From positions 496,001-560,000 of the forward strand of contig NC_061474.1 in the NCBI RefSeq assembly GCF_022581195.2: 64,000 nt of DNA, written 5' to 3'. The notes below the pieces were generated by a model. The model was not told the origin of the DNA, did no database searches, and saw only the letters and a program-made list of their open reading frames with translations. How positions within the stretch are numbered: position 1 is the first letter of the stretch; every line of letters starts with the position of its first letter. Positions 36,801-43,200 of the stretch are shown piece by piece. The translations under genes were made by a program, and so were the position numbers. This DNA is from Helicoverpa zea. Its lineage: Eukaryota; Arthropoda; Insecta; Lepidoptera; Noctuidae.

Positions 36801-37036
36801 AATTATGATTAAATCTAACCAATAGAAAAAAGTTTAAAGGAACACGATATATTTTTAAGATCGGTACGTTCCCGTATAATTATAACACCAAACTTTTCAA
36901 AGAGGTCTTAGCTTTCAAAAAAAAAAGAAACTTAACACAACAACAAAAAATTGGACTTACCGGCAGCGAGTATCAGGAGCGTAACCGCGAAGCAAACATG
37001 CGACGAGCCCCGCGGGGGCGGCACCTTCCCCGCCAT
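3655..37036 (-). CDS. knk: Knickkopf-like protein (signal peptide, DM13-DM13-DOMON-cupredoxin), 15 coding exons, 712 aa
   Basis: Knickkopf is an extracellular, membrane-anchored protein of cuticle-forming epithelia. It protects new chitin from chitinase and helps order the cuticle layers (family knowledge). The 15 exons join with GT-AG borders and one open frame of 2139 nt including the stop. Domains: signal peptide about 1-25; DM13 domain 1 about 35-140 (YDGTGPDAYFWVG, then KWISVWCRRFTVNFGDVFIP); DM13 domain 2 about 160-267 (YDGAGPDAYFWVG, then WLAVWCVEYRHNFGHVYIP); DOMON about 303-465 (NCKEI, EQYMAFGISG, SVIAAFGPLNSRYEANAHS); cupredoxin-like about 515-670 (HPFYISDS and QCYTHNNLGW). The length suits Knk, which is about 690 aa in flies as I recall. 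Skeletor shares DM13 and DOMON and is the main alternative. Introns range from 286 bp to 13.5 kb. The family is firm; the exact orthologue is an inference. Confidence 0.85.
4317..4480 (-). CDS. knk: knk coding exon 14
   Basis: This 164-nt exon encodes residues 602-656 (VGRYCEWTHKTIDQSATSET, then FEDYMNTLQLECNEGEPAVL and NWTVAHETPDLLYYQ). It contains an NWT sequon. The final YYQ leads directly into Cys657 of exon 15. Acceptor CCACAG, donor CAG|GTGCGT. Confidence 0.9.
4918..5048 (-). CDS. knk: knk coding exon 13: cupredoxin-like fold, histidine motif
   Basis: This 131-nt exon encodes FHPFYISDSSEGGFGQKKEE, then DQRKQRVFAGVAYDNEGYPY. His560 in HPFYISDS sits where cupredoxins keep their first copper histidine. 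Acceptor CTAG, donor G|GTGAGT. Confidence 0.9.
5434..5557 (-). CDS. knk: knk coding exon 12: cupredoxin-like fold, first part
   Basis: This 124-nt exon encodes HPSWGIAWYINDQLIPEIYV, then ERGKTYTFMVEGGDDRTNPA. The VERGKTYTFMVEGG segment is typical of plastocyanin-like domains. Acceptor ATCCAG, donor AA|GTGAGT. Confidence 0.9.
5945..6080 (+). mobile_element. R1-clade LINE 3' UTR fragment in knk intron 11
   Basis: The segment reads gctgcgggatggtttgaaag, gttaccgcggccct, acataaagggg, and gacactccctcacgttgc. It is the 3' tail also seen at 39810, 55140 (minus) and 58434, and its start matches the last bases of the R1-like copy at the right edge. It is severely 5'-truncated. Confidence 0.7.
6195..6336 (-). 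CDS. knk: knk coding exon 11: linker to cupredoxin-like domain
   Basis: This 142-nt exon encodes NENTCIGLAETESSGPAPWA, ARVVAGAHNLTARIGPAG and GARGYTPITG. It is very GC-rich compared with its surroundings. It carries an NLT glycosylation sequon. Acceptor TACAG, donor G|GTATGT. Confidence 0.85.
7245..7605 (+). mobile_element. tRNA-derived SINE in knk intron 10
   Basis: The 5' part resembles a tRNA, with a box A-like TGGTCTAGCTG at 7261 and a clear box B, GGTTCGATTCC, at 7304-7314. These are RNA polymerase III promoter elements. The body contains gtgtcggattaccgtccc and the end reads cgataatcggctaggagga. That end recurs at 8455-8490, so the family has at least two copies here. A folded functional tRNA is not supported, because the part after box B does not close an acceptor stem. 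Confidence 0.8.
7735..7785 (+). repeat. TGTT/TGTC microsatellite
   Basis: About ten units of tgtt, tgtc and tgta-type tetramers between 7735 and 7775, followed by ttcgggattcacg. Such tetramer runs often sit inside Lepidoptera dispersed repeats. Confidence 0.6.
7848..7916 (+). mobile_element. RTE-type LINE 3' tail fragment
   Basis: It reads ggagaggcctatgtccagca, gtggactgcgatgggctgat, then an ATG/TGA trinucleotide run. It parallels the 3' end of the intact-ORF RTE copy at 11800-11845 (aggcctatgttcagcagtgg). Confidence 0.75.
8455..8492 (+). repeat. 3' end fragment of tRNA-derived SINE
   Basis: The sequence gataatcggctaggaggaca followed by tcatcatc repeats the 3' end of the SINE at 7245-7605. 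Confidence 0.6.
8935..9286. mobile_element. GC-rich foldback MITE
   Basis: The ends are long inverted repeats. 8951-8980 and 9241-9270 match as cattaggcgtgcgcgatcct then cgggcgtgtgag, with the match continuing inward. A second inverted pair, cgcgttttgctgccctgcgg, lies near 9025 and 9185-9215. The whole 350-bp unit is almost one large palindrome and far more GC-rich than its surroundings. It has no ORF of its own, so it is probably a non-autonomous DNA transposon. Left flank TTAA and right flank TTAC are suggestive but not a clean duplication. Confidence 0.8.
9340..9425 (-). repeat. SINE-like dispersed repeat (family A), fragment
   Basis: catccatccagctattcccc, aactatgttggtgttggctt and ccagtcaccgaatctgtttg repeat the family seen at 2893. 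It is preceded by gatgatgatgac. Confidence 0.65.
9780..9842 (-). repeat. End fragment of dispersed repeat (family B)
   Basis: It ends in acgaagttgcgggcaacagc then tagt. This matches, in reverse, the ends of family B copies near 26445 and 36445, which also close with AGCTAGT. The family resembles microsatellite-linked Helitron-like repeats of Lepidoptera, but that link is uncertain. Confidence 0.5.
10546..11845 (+). mobile_element. 5'-truncated RTE-clade LINE insertion with intact RT frame and 13-bp duplication
   Basis: The element is flanked on both sides by the perfect direct repeat AAAGATTAAAAAT (10533-10545 and 11846-11858). It ends in GATGATGATGATG, the short trinucleotide tail typical of RTE elements. 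It lies in knk intron 10 on the opposite strand to the gene. The 5' end, including the endonuclease, was lost by truncation on insertion, so this copy cannot move itself. The intact frame and perfect duplication suggest a recent event. Confidence 0.92.
10548..11831 (+). CDS. RTE-clade reverse transcriptase, C-terminal about 428 codons
   Basis: The open frame enters from the truncated 5' end with no true start codon and ends at TGA. Visible RT blocks: KNYRPITLLSHVYKLFSRVI, EQAGFRRGFSTIDHI, LAFVDYEKAFDSVE, RRGVRQGDVISPKLF, the catalytic LRFADDIVVMAK, and VGLKMNMDKTKIM. The C-terminal region has KLKWQWAGHIARRADGRWG and SVGRPPTRWTDDL, typical of RTE ORF2 ends. The N-terminal AP endonuclease is missing. 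The protein would copy element RNA at the target site, but this copy is incomplete. Confidence 0.9.
   Translation, partial: SLLKNYRPITLLSHVYKLFSRVITNRLEHRLDDFQPPEQAGFRRGFSTIDHIHTLRQVIQKTEEYNLLLCLAFVDYEKAFDSVETWAVLESLQRCHIDYRYIEVLKCLYNNATMSVRVQEHSTKPIPLRRGVRQGDVISPKLFTAAMEDAFKLLEWQGLGININGEYITHLRFADDIVVMAKSMEELSMMLEGLDRVSQRVGLKMNMDKTKIMSNVHVQPTPVSVGSSVLEVVDSYIYLGQVVQLGRSNFEKEVNRRIQLGWAAFGKLRNVFSSDIPQCLKTKVFNQCVLPVMTYGTETWSLTIGLISKLKVAQRAMERAMLGVSLRDRIRNEEIRRRTKVTDIAHRISKLKWQWAGHIARRADGRWGRKVLEWRPRTSKRSVGRPPTRWTDDLIKVAGRRWMQVASNRYLWRSKGEAYVQQWTSYG
12178..12386 (-). CDS. knk: knk coding exon 10: end of DOMON
   Basis: This 209-nt exon encodes residues 400-469, including YRRPLAAKETMKDKE, SQSVIAAFGPLNSRYEANAH and VQLDFGAQ, the C-terminal part of DOMON. 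It is separated by a 5.8-kb intron full of repeats from the cupredoxin-like part. Confidence 0.92.
12673..12785 (-). CDS. knk: knk coding exon 9: DOMON, cysteine-containing segment
   Basis: This 113-nt exon encodes VNQPRVSDYSISHLAQCDGE, then RGVCPDQRIGGTNDAQL. It has two cysteines likely to be paired in this extracellular domain. The last base completes a codon with exon 10. Confidence 0.9.
13326..13456 (-). CDS. knk: knk coding exon 8: DOMON core
   Basis: This 131-nt exon encodes residues 319 to about 362 (GDQVQITLSARLRKEQYMAF, then GISGAEGRPAMLGADVVVAY and WDT). EQYMAFGISG is the DOMON hallmark. Acceptor TTCCAG, donor AG|GTAAGA. Confidence 0.92.
13457..14846 (-). other. knk: knk intron 7 (1.4 kb)
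   Basis: GT-AG intron that contains the dispersed repeat at 14440-14625 and a short inverted pair near 14745-14775 (aaaatacctttgc and gcaaaggtatttt). Otherwise unremarkable AT-rich DNA. Confidence 0.75.
14440..14625 (+). repeat. Dispersed repeat fragment in knk intron 7
   Basis: The block gggtaagagatgctattact, cttcccgtcgagggacggga, gaggggtatgtggggctccc and ccggtataccc is a unit I recall from many moth genomes. It has internal complementarity (cccgtcgagggacggg). Its family could not be named. Confidence 0.4.
14847..14939 (-). CDS. knk: knk coding exon 7: start of DOMON domain
   Basis: This 93-nt exon encodes residues 288-318 (TSSTTSQSPFSATNNCKEIL, then DKRLQVRWEIQ). The NC...LQVRWEI pattern opens a DOMON domain. 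Phase 0, acceptor TTACAG, donor CAG|GTGAAT. Confidence 0.85.
15342..15362 (-). CDS. knk: Candidate 21-nt knk microexon (PAWWYNP)
   Basis: Seven codons (PAWWYNP) lie between TTACAG and GTGAGT on the minus strand, with a pyrimidine-rich tract just upstream. The phase is 0 on both sides, so including or skipping it keeps the reading frame. It would join QTKIT (exon 5) to TSSTTSQSP (next exon), between DM13 domain 2 and DOMON. The splice signals are good, but an exon this short cannot be proven from sequence alone. Confidence 0.55.
16119..16154. other. Short perfect hairpin in knk intron 5
   Basis: agaccctggta at 16120-16130 and taccagggtct at 16143-16153 are perfect complements around a 12-nt loop. 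In an intron this could form a hairpin in the pre-mRNA or be a MITE remnant. No function is visible. Confidence 0.4.
16502..16702 (-). CDS. knk: knk coding exon 5: end of DM13 domain 2
   Basis: This 201-nt exon encodes residues 214-280 (VPNEMGSLHPLRGYQGEDIE, then DIDWLAVWCVEYRHNFGHVY and IPKDLDVPP). Phase 0 at both ends, donor GTGAGT. It is among the best conserved parts of the Knk family as I recall it. Confidence 0.93.
17147..17365 (-). CDS. knk: knk coding exon 4: DM13 linker and start of DM13 domain 2
   Basis: This 219-nt exon encodes residues 141-213, starting VNFGDVFIPPGLD. It contains FKRLAHGLRSGNISVLDAKT and YDGAGPDAYFWVG. There is an N-glycosylation sequon at N174 (NIS). Phase 0 at both ends. 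Its first residue is Val encoded by GTG, following the exon 3 Thr; it is not a start codon. Confidence 0.93.
17366..19089 (-). other. knk: knk intron 3 (1.7 kb)
   Basis: GT-AG intron with a short ctat microsatellite near 17845 and a family C tail at 18955-19055. Nothing else is recognised. Confidence 0.75.
18955..19055 (+). mobile_element. LINE or SINE 3' tail (family C)
   Basis: caacccgcattattgagcaa, ccgtggtgattaacgctcaa, tccttctctgtgtgagagga and ggcctatgcccagcagtggg match a second copy at 39640-39735. The aggcctatg...cagcagtgg core is shared with the RTE 3' ends here, so it was probably moved by RTE-type machinery. It ends only 35 bp from knk exon 3. Confidence 0.65.
19090..19201 (-). CDS. 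knk: knk coding exon 3: end of DM13 domain 1
   Basis: This 112-nt exon encodes ILTAHSNSDILLKLPGGKR and IKWISVWCRRFT. The WxxVWC motif closes a DM13 domain. Acceptor CCAG and donor GTAAGT. A second AG lies two bases inside the exon; using it would break the frame. Confidence 0.9.
19345..19445 (-). repeat. Family B dispersed repeat fragment
   Basis: gaagagtttgaaatattttt, acagtgttagatac and atttatcgaggaaggctaca parallel the longer copy at 26245-26446. Confidence 0.55.
22256..22385 (-). repeat. SINE-like dispersed repeat (family A), diverged
   Basis: tttcccaactacata, ttgggcttggcttctagtcc, agctaagtactaatg and gcggctaactatctgacctc follow the family A order with many substitutions, so it is an old copy in knk intron 2. 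Confidence 0.6.
23229..23460 (-). CDS. knk: knk coding exon 2: first part of DM13 domain 1
   Basis: This 232-nt exon encodes residues 26-103, including YYGRLIGRLTQYAHGIRG, AVDESTVYVRGFAYDG and the DM13 signature GPDAYFWVG. The acceptor is TTTCCAG and the donor is AG|GTTAGT. It is separated from exon 1 by a 13.5-kb intron. No DM13-like coding was seen inside that intron, so nothing appears to be missing. Confidence 0.9.
25575..25815 (-). pseudogene. Degraded LINE ORF2 C-terminus
   Basis: On the minus strand the segment reads a broken version of a tail I recall in insect non-LTR retrotransposons: a GHVMRR-like block, a basic linker, then a WRKKTCYTDPK-like end. Frames are shifted several times. 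It lies in knk intron 1 close to exon 2. The precise clade (RTE-like or other) is uncertain. Confidence 0.5.
26245..26446 (-). repeat. Family B dispersed repeat, long copy
   Basis: Read on the minus strand it begins ACTAGCTTCTGCCAGCGG then TTTCACCCGCATCCC, and ends near CTTTATAATATTGG. The CAAACAAACAAACAAAC tetramer run is internal. Other copies lie near 27316, 31285, 33840, 45850 and 57945. The type resembles the microsatellite-linked, possibly Helitron-derived repeats described in moths. The structural ends were not proven. Confidence 0.65.
26663..26738. repeat. Tandem pair of 38-bp palindromes
   Basis: Two copies of acaaaattcttatctaaggg followed by ataagaatttgtt stand head to tail (26663-26700 and 26701-26738). 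Each is itself an inverted repeat, aaattcttatc against gataagaattt, so the region can form hairpins or a cruciform. Confidence 0.7.
27316..27512 (-). repeat. Family B dispersed repeat, diverged copy
   Basis: aaagtttgtatctatgtttg, ataaaatataggctactttt, and the closing gggtgaaatcacaggcggaa then cctagt follow the family B layout. Confidence 0.55.
29025..29045 (+). repeat. Poly-C tract
   Basis: A run of about 13 cytosines followed by acccctctc in knk intron 1. Such tracts vary in length and are prone to sequencing error. Confidence 0.6.
30047..30448 (+). pseudogene. Possible coding remnant of unknown origin in knk intron 1
   Basis: Two overlapping open stretches in different frames may belong to one old reading frame. 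The first reads NRVLEQNTWDDYDYTDKYYI then AVEANSIISLI (to 30159). The second is open from 30149 to 30448 and includes FQPNPFVLRKKRTQPKPLSL and a polar, Ser/Asn-rich tail ending AFKNMNSTQ. I recognise no family. The composition is less AT-like than the flanking DNA. It could be a transposon-derived or processed-gene fragment, or chance. Confidence 0.25.
31285..31490 (+). repeat. Family B dispersed repeat
   Basis: acaagctctgttccgcggtt, ccacccgcgtctcgaaggag, ctatttcccgtttccgaata and an imperfect catccatgcatccattcata run match the family B order in the forward direction. Confidence 0.6.
32411..32470 (+). other. G-rich tract with quadruplex potential
   Basis: Six or more runs of 3-6 guanines separated by short loops (gggggagccggggggtgttg, then ggtgtgttgggggttggggg and tgttggggg) lie within 50 nt. 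A C-run follows at about 32464, which could alternatively pair into a hairpin. It lies in knk intron 1, on the template strand for that gene. Confidence 0.55.
33840..34005 (+). repeat. Family B dispersed repeat with ACAGACAG microsatellite
   Basis: gtccgggataaaaactatcc, tatctctgtaccaaatttta, ttcgtggcttagacgtgaaa, gcgtaacagacagacagaca and the end cgaatttataattttagtag form the classic layout of this Lepidoptera repeat. It runs from an eroded 5' part to a TTATAAT-type end. Confidence 0.65.
34078..34190 (-). repeat. SINE-like dispersed repeat (family A)
   Basis: ctcaacatgttggggtcgtc, accagtgttttatatggaac and gacagcctatctgacatcct follow the family A consensus order, with substitutions. Confidence 0.6.
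34500..34600 (+). mobile_element. LINE 3' end fragment with ATG tail
   Basis: ggtggagttagggaagatga then aaacatgctgcaccgacctc resembles a degraded ORF2 end (a KTCCTDLK-like reading). It is followed by a gatgatgatgaat tail. It lies in knk intron 1. Confidence 0.45.
35583..35730 (+). repeat. SINE-like dispersed repeat (family A), best-preserved copy
   Basis: It reads gggtattgggttgcccgggt, aactttgttgaggaggtcag, atagggcagtcgctccttgt, agcactggtactcagctaca, ggttagactggaagccgacc and ends in aggatgatgatg. The trinucleotide tail marks the 3' end and suggests mobilisation by an RTE LINE. Confidence 0.75.
36390..36450 (-). repeat. Family B dispersed repeat end fragment
   Basis: The close acgaagccacgagcgaaagc then tagtta matches other family B ends, which read scgggcgaaagctagt. 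It lies about 500 bp from knk exon 1. Confidence 0.4.
36961..37036 (-). CDS. knk: knk coding exon 1: start codon and signal peptide
   Basis: This 76-nt exon encodes MAGKVPPPRGSSHVCFAVTL followed by LILAA and one extra base. A short basic stretch followed by a hydrophobic core is a typical secretory signal. An in-frame TAA lies 24 nt upstream of the ATG, so this is the first possible start in its exon. The donor reads G|GTAAGT on the minus strand. The exon phase (one base left over) matches exon 2. Confidence 0.85.
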
Positions 37037-37400
37037 TGGCCGAGCGCTAGGGGCGGTTTAGCTATAACAACACAGCCTTCACCGCCGAAACCTTCTTACA
37101 CAACTCACTCCACACACAAAAAAAAAACTTGGCAGTAATTTTGGCGCGTAATCTTGACTTTGACGTTTTGATTTTTTAAACGCGCAGGTGACGTTCGCGC
37201 TCAGCCGCCGCGCGCCACAGACTACACTTTCACTCGCGCTCTAAACGCTGATTGTGTAATTTGTTTACTTTCACTATGATCAGTCACATTCGCGATATTG
37301 TTTGAGTTTTTCATTCAACTTACGAACTATTTATTGTCGGAGTTACTGTACAGTCTTGGTTTTGAATTGGCTGAGTGCTGGGTCGACATGGGAACTGAAA
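37037..37400 (-). promoter_or_regulatory. Presumed knk 5' UTR and promoter region
   Basis: This segment lies just upstream of the knk start codon. It is locally GC-rich (about 37180-37240) in an AT-rich background and has no open frame of note. I saw no convincing TATA box or initiator. The call rests only on position and base composition; additional 5' non-coding exons could exist further upstream. Confidence 0.3.
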
Positions 37401-39600
37401 TCTGTCGGGATTCGTTAGGGATTAGAGTTCATTGAACTTTGTTACAACATAGCTCTTAGATACTTTACTAGGTAGTAAAGTACTCAAGAGCTAGTAGAAA
37501 TTATTTAAGAACACTGTTATTTTTCTCAAACAAACTGGTGCGTCGTTTCTATCCTTATTTTTCGTATAATTCGTGTTTTTTTATTAGCGAAAGCTCCCCT
37601 TTGCAAACGGTTTGTTGACACTATAATGTTGCATAAGCGACAAAAATCGTGCAAGCAAGCAAAGCATGACATTACGCAAAAGTTTCGGTTCAACTGTTAT
37701 TATACTAAAACCTTATTTAAAATAACTACTTACATTCGTGACTGTTTTGTCGTTAAAAAGCAATGATTCTGTAATGAAGCTACAATAATGAATTTAGTTA
37801 TATTATTCCGTTAATTTGCTAAAGGTTATCAAGTTTAATTAATTATACGACGCCATGTAAAACTAGAGATTATAGGTACTATTAGCAAAATTAAAACCGG
37901 GAATCATGATTTTTTATTGATAATAGTCTCGTAATTACGACAAATAGGTATTGTAAAGGATTTTTTGTTTGTATGAAATTATGTGACCAATTTAAGAATG
38001 GCTGTTATTCCTTCAATTGCTTGTTTCTCATTCATAAGGTGATTAAGTTGAAAATAGACGTTTTATAATGTAATTTATCATAGCAATTCAATTCGATAGA
38101 TTGATTGTTTTTAATGAGGCTTCCATGCAAAAACCCTTCGCCTTACAGAATTTTATGTTTTTGGTGATATTTTTCAAAATTTTAATTTTTCTCATCTCTC
38201 TTCAAATTATGACATAAGCAACAGAGCTCGGCTTTCCTACCCATAACGTCTTCTATCGAAGTAGCAAACATTTACCCTTAATTTCATCCTGAATTCCCAA
38301 ATCCATAAGCTTTTAATGAAAACGCAGTAAGTCAGACATCACTGCGCCGCACAAGGAAATTAATGTGATCTAACTATGCAAGTAGTAAGTACGTATGTAT
38401 GTACGTCTGTTCCGTAACTTAGTATTGGGTAACTTGCACAAGATACGTACAAGTTACAATGTATATATGTAACTGCAGAGGTTGTGGGAATTTCGAATAA
38501 TCATGTGTTTTATATAGTTCTCTTTCTTATAGTGAAGCTACTGTTTTGTTTTGTGTTTATTTTCCACGGTTTAACAGTGCTTTTACACTAGCAGGTTTTT
38601 TATTTTAGCTCTTTTACCCCGATAACACATTTAGCAGCTCTAACATGGGAACTGACTTTGCTGAAGTGCTTTGTTGTGTATTGTATGTAATAGTATATTA
38701 TTAGTGTATTAGTTTTAAGTTGTATATTTATATAAGTTTATTTTAACTTTTTAAAATTATTGTAAATATTATATGTAAATACTTCAATTAAAGCTGGTAC
38801 CTACTTAACTTTCCTACTAATGAATTTCCCACTCCATATCCAACACAAAATAAATAACAATACATAATATGCAACAATTTTATAAATATTTCTGTGAAAA
38901 TGGCAACAGTTTCCAATAAAACGTTTAAAACAGTTGTTTGTTCATCACGCCTGTCGGTGACCTTTGATCTCCCACGTGGACGAACCCAGTGAACCCACAT
39001 AGATTTATATTGTTTGTATTTGTATATTTGCAAAGATTATCCTAGATTTCATTATATTCATTTATTTATTAAATGCATAATTTTTAATGGAAAACTATGG
39101 AATAAATACTTAGTAGTAATTCAGTCTGCATGTCTATTTTTTATGCGTTGACCAATTATAAAAGGTTGTTTGTTTTGTAAGGAAAGCTTGAACTTTGAAA
39201 TAGCACCAATAGGATTATCCAAATAGTAAAAAGTACTGGAATAAGGAAATAGTGAAAAAAGTTACAAGTTTCGTTCTGAAATAGCAAAACTGATTTACAA
39301 AAAAATACCTATATGCAGCGCATAAGTTTAGAGTCTGTGTATCTACAAGATAAAATTAGAATCCCCAGCTATTTCCATCAACAAAAGTTCCTCAAAAAAC
39401 AAAAACAAAACAAAAATTCGTAATTTACTAATTCAAACTTTCATCGTGCGAAGTGACGTCACAATGTTAATCGTACGAATCGAAACTATCTCCAAGTACT
39501 CACACATGTACACATACACTACATAGATAATGTATGAATGTGTATATGTGTGGGTGTGAGCGTACCTTTGACCTTAACTTCGTATATACGTCACATACCT
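37401..39600. other. Intergenic AT-rich DNA upstream of knk
   Basis: No exon-like coding, RNA gene or clear transposon structure seen. Any upstream non-coding exons or enhancers of knk could lie here but cannot be identified from sequence alone. Confidence 0.5.
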
Positions 39601-39639
39601 ACCATGATTGTCTGACTTTTAAGGATATTTAATTTAGTA

Positions 39640-39740
39640 CCAACCCGCATTGAGCAAGCGTGGTGCTTAATACTCAATCCTTCTCCATGTGAGAGGAGGC
39701 CGCAGCCAAACAGTGGGACGATAAAAAGGCTGTAACAGTA
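39640..39740 (+). mobile_element. LINE or SINE 3' tail (family C)
   Basis: ccaacccgcattgagcaagc, gtggtgcttaatactcaatc, cttctccatgtgagaggagg and cagtgggacgataaaaaggc match the copy at 18955-19055. It ends in a short gtaacagtaacag run. Confidence 0.65.
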
Positions 39741-39784
39741 ACAGTTAATGATATTTTAAATGTGAAATTATATGTCAGTCTGGG

Positions 39785-39965
39785 TCACTAAGGCCAAAGC
39801 CTGCTTGGAGCTGCGGGATTGTTCGAAAGAGTTACCGTGGCCCTGGTACATAAAGGGCTTAAGAAGGAACATGGTGGGTTTTAATCAGTAAGAGTTTGAT
39901 ACTCCCTCAAGCTGCACCCACAGCGAGAGGGGTCATTTAATGATCTGCCATCAAAATTCTGGCTA
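39785..39965 (+). mobile_element. R1-clade LINE 3' UTR fragment
   Basis: ggccaaagcctgcttggagc, tgcgggattgttcgaaagag, ttaccgtggccctggtacat, aaagggcttaagaaggaaca, and cacccacagcgagaggggtc form the most complete copy of this LINE tail in the window. Its first part aligns with the end of the R1-like copy at 63960-64000. Confidence 0.75.
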
Positions 39966-39984
39966 GATATAATAATTTAAGACA

Positions 39985-40235
39985 ACGTGGGTCAACATCG
40001 TCCTGCCCCAATTGCCAACCTCGCCCTGCTGAAAACGGAACGAGGCTATGTGGATAATATAGCCACTACACGGCACCAAGTGGAATCTTAAATGCCTTCT
40101 TTGGAGATGGGCAGCAACACCTCCGAAGCTAAAAATTATCTTATACTTCGCTCACCAGCACGCATGACCGGTGAGTAAATCTCCCCAGTATGAGGTAGCC
40201 TTTTGTCCAGCAGTGGATATTAATCAGCTGTGACA
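39985..40235 (+). repeat. Unclassified dispersed repeat, low certainty
   Basis: It contains cgctcaccagcacgcatgac and the closing agccttttgtccagcagtgg then atattaatcagctg. The cagcagtgga piece is shared with RTE and family C tails. Family unknown. Confidence 0.35.
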
Positions 40236-43200
40236 AGTCGTTAAAAATAAGCTTTTGAGTTTTTTGTTATATACCTATATGTGCCCCTATCTAAAGCGAA
40301 CATTACAAATAACCTATACATCGGATAACCGAATATTTTCCGCAAAAATATTTTAATTTAGCTTAGATTAATTGTTAGGCACTGCCTCAGTAGGTACTAG
40401 AATGTTAACACCTACCACATATTTATCTTTTTGTATATCCGTATATGTATTATTATGTTAACTGTCAGTTCAACATTTAATTCGGTAAACTCCCAGTATC
40501 ATTGACGATTACTTTGTTAGGAATATTAAAAAAAAAATTCGACAGGCCTCTAGATAATGCACGCCTTATTAGCAATAAAATTAGCAGAGGATTTGTGTTA
40601 GTTTGTAAAGTTCCGAAACTATGAAACATAAACAAATACAGATTTGAATCATTCGATACTTCACGGGTCGACACTATCCCTGGGTGGTTTAGGTTATAAT
40701 TTATCCGGGTATGGGAATTCGAATTCATTGGTTGTAAGTGAAACCGCAGGAAATAGCTATTTCTTTAATAATTGTTTGTTAAAAATATTCGGTCTTACAT
40801 TACACAATTTGATTGTTAGACATACCGAATACTTTCCGCCCCAGTAATAAAGATCTTCAAATAAATAGAATATAACCTTGACGATTACATTGTGTACAGT
40901 CAGTAAATAAAGCTAATGAGTCGAGGCGTCTGTTAAGAAAACAAATGATTTATTAAAATCAATATTGAATCATGATTTGATGGGCAATCGCTGCATAAGG
41001 TACCTACGTGAAAATATTTACACCGATCATACCTATAATTCTTTAAATAAAAAAAAATCATAATAGTATTTTTACTGAGAATTATGCATTTTGATATTAA
41101 TGTAAAAACCTCCTTTGTATATTCTTTTGTAAATAAAAGAACCGCATTTTAAATTATTAATCGTTAACTATAAAAAGGTTTGTTTTAAATTATCACATGG
41201 AAAAACTAAAATGTAAGTTGAGTAGTACTCTCAATCACAGTTTTTCTTTTTGTTATTAAGACACGAGTAAAATGATACCTACCTCAATCTAGAGAGCACG
41301 AACAAAAAATTCAAAAGTAGGTATTAAATAACAAAAAAAAACGAAGACCCAAATATTGCATTAAGTAATTCTACTATCGCTACATGCACCGTTCACCGTT
41401 GCATCATCGTTGCATCAAGGCGACTGCATCGCACGACTAGCCGAAACGTGATGCGCTTCTGTGCAAGCTGCAATTTTTACTACTATTGTTGCTTTTAGAC
41501 TGTATTTAGGACTCATTTTGGTAATTAAAGGGTTTTTTTTATTGTTTTATTGATCGGCTTCGGTAAAGGTGGCTGGCTTTTAAATTCTTTGTCATTGTTA
41601 TTATCTTAATCAGTAACAAAGTTTGAATATTATTTAGTTACATGCTAAATAGTTATTATGTGCAATATATGTATGTATGAAGAAAACTTGGCATTAGGGA
41701 GTAGATAATTTTGTGCTGCCTGTTTCTTCGATATGGAGGTAAAACCGATAGAAATGCTTGTGGTGTAACTAGTTCGGCATACTGGAATTTATTTACTTGT
41801 AAGTAACTGGCATGCTGTATTTTTATATTGAAAATCAGCAGTTGCACTTAGCTTTCAATACCTAAACCTAGGTACAGATCAGACCTCCATCTCCAGCCTG
41901 AAATATATACCGAGGAAATGTGTTTTTTTCACTCGTTAAATGTGCCAAGTAGACAAGATCACAACCAATAAAAACCATAAAATTAAAGGTATTCTGCTTG
42001 CATTTTTGTAAAGCACCTTCAACACAACACTTCTGTTGTTTTCAAAAGCCCCTTTTAACTACATAAAAAAGAAGGTAAAAATCAAGGAATAATGTAACAT
42101 TTTCTTTAGCCACACAATTGCACGTCACTTTAAAAGCTCTGCGTCCGAATTCTTGCTGCAAACCGCCATATTGGGCTCGTACTGTAAAATGTTTTACACG
42201 CTCAAATATACACTAGAATTACTTGGTTCTTATTATAATCATTGATTAATAAAACATATGAATTTGTAAGTAAATAAGGAATGAAACATAATATGAATAA
42301 AAAAAATGTAGCATAAGAACTCCTTTAGTTTCACTGTAATATTTTGTAATTTTGGTGTAAATTATAGTCTATGTTATCCAATGTATTGTCTGTGTGGATA
42401 TTAAAAGAATAGACGTTTTAATTATGATTAAGATGGAAAATCTTAAAAAATATTACATTGTAATATCTATAATAACGCATTTTTTAATGCTTTCAATAAT
42501 AAAGAATTCCAACAAAACAATAAGTAAAAAAAATATTTAATATTAAAATAAATGAACTCAAAGGTCAATGAAATCCGGTCTAGGTATTATTGTAACACTT
42601 TTACAGGAATAATAAAAGAAGTTTTCTTCTGTTTATTCAACTATCCAAGTATCTACAGCACACCAAGAAAATCCAGAAACAAAAAAAAACTATTTCAAAA
42701 ATCGAACCGAAATCACCGCACGAAAAAAAAATCAATTCTCTTTGCTGACAATTCTGTCAAACACTCTTCGAAATTTGATTTGAAAACGTTCTTTTGATGA
42801 CGACACCAGTTTATTTTTTGTTTGTTTTTTATTTTATATGGTTTTTAGTGTGTGTATGTATGTATTAGTGGGTTACTGTAGTGTGCGTGTGTCGGGGAGA
42901 GCGCTACACGCGCGTGCCGCGCCGCGGCCCGGTTTGTACTAAGCAGTTTTGGCGGTGGAAACACTTTGAAGGGAGATTTACCAGCTTTTTTGGGTGGGAT
43001 TAAAATCTTTCGGTGAAAACTCGTACGTATTTGACGGAGGTAGACGAAATTGTGAATCGTTTTACAGTTATATGTGGATTGCGGTTGGATAGGTGACATT
43101 TTTACGATCCACGATTTTCGGGGATTGAGAAGTTTCGGAGTAGCAAAAATTCTTGGTATTATTGATATCATTCAATATCAGGGTATAATGGCACCATGGC

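Larger units (their letters stand above)
23461..36960 (-). other. knk: knk intron 1 (13.5 kb)
   Basis: GT-AG intron between the signal-peptide exon and the first DM13 exon. It holds family A and B dispersed repeats, a degraded LINE end, a palindrome pair, a G-rich tract, a poly-C tract, a weak coding remnant and otherwise AT-rich sequence without recognisable content. Large first introns often carry enhancers, but none can be identified here by sequence alone. Confidence 0.8.

Noticed and set aside
3655..37036. Naming the gene Skeletor
   Set aside because: The cupredoxin-like C-terminus, the YDGAGPDAYFWVG plus WCVEYRHNFGH motifs and the length fit Knickkopf better. Skeletor is kept only as an alternative.
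42552..42797. Lys/Asn-rich open frame of 81 codons
   Set aside because: Its composition is that of A-rich non-coding DNA, with no motif.
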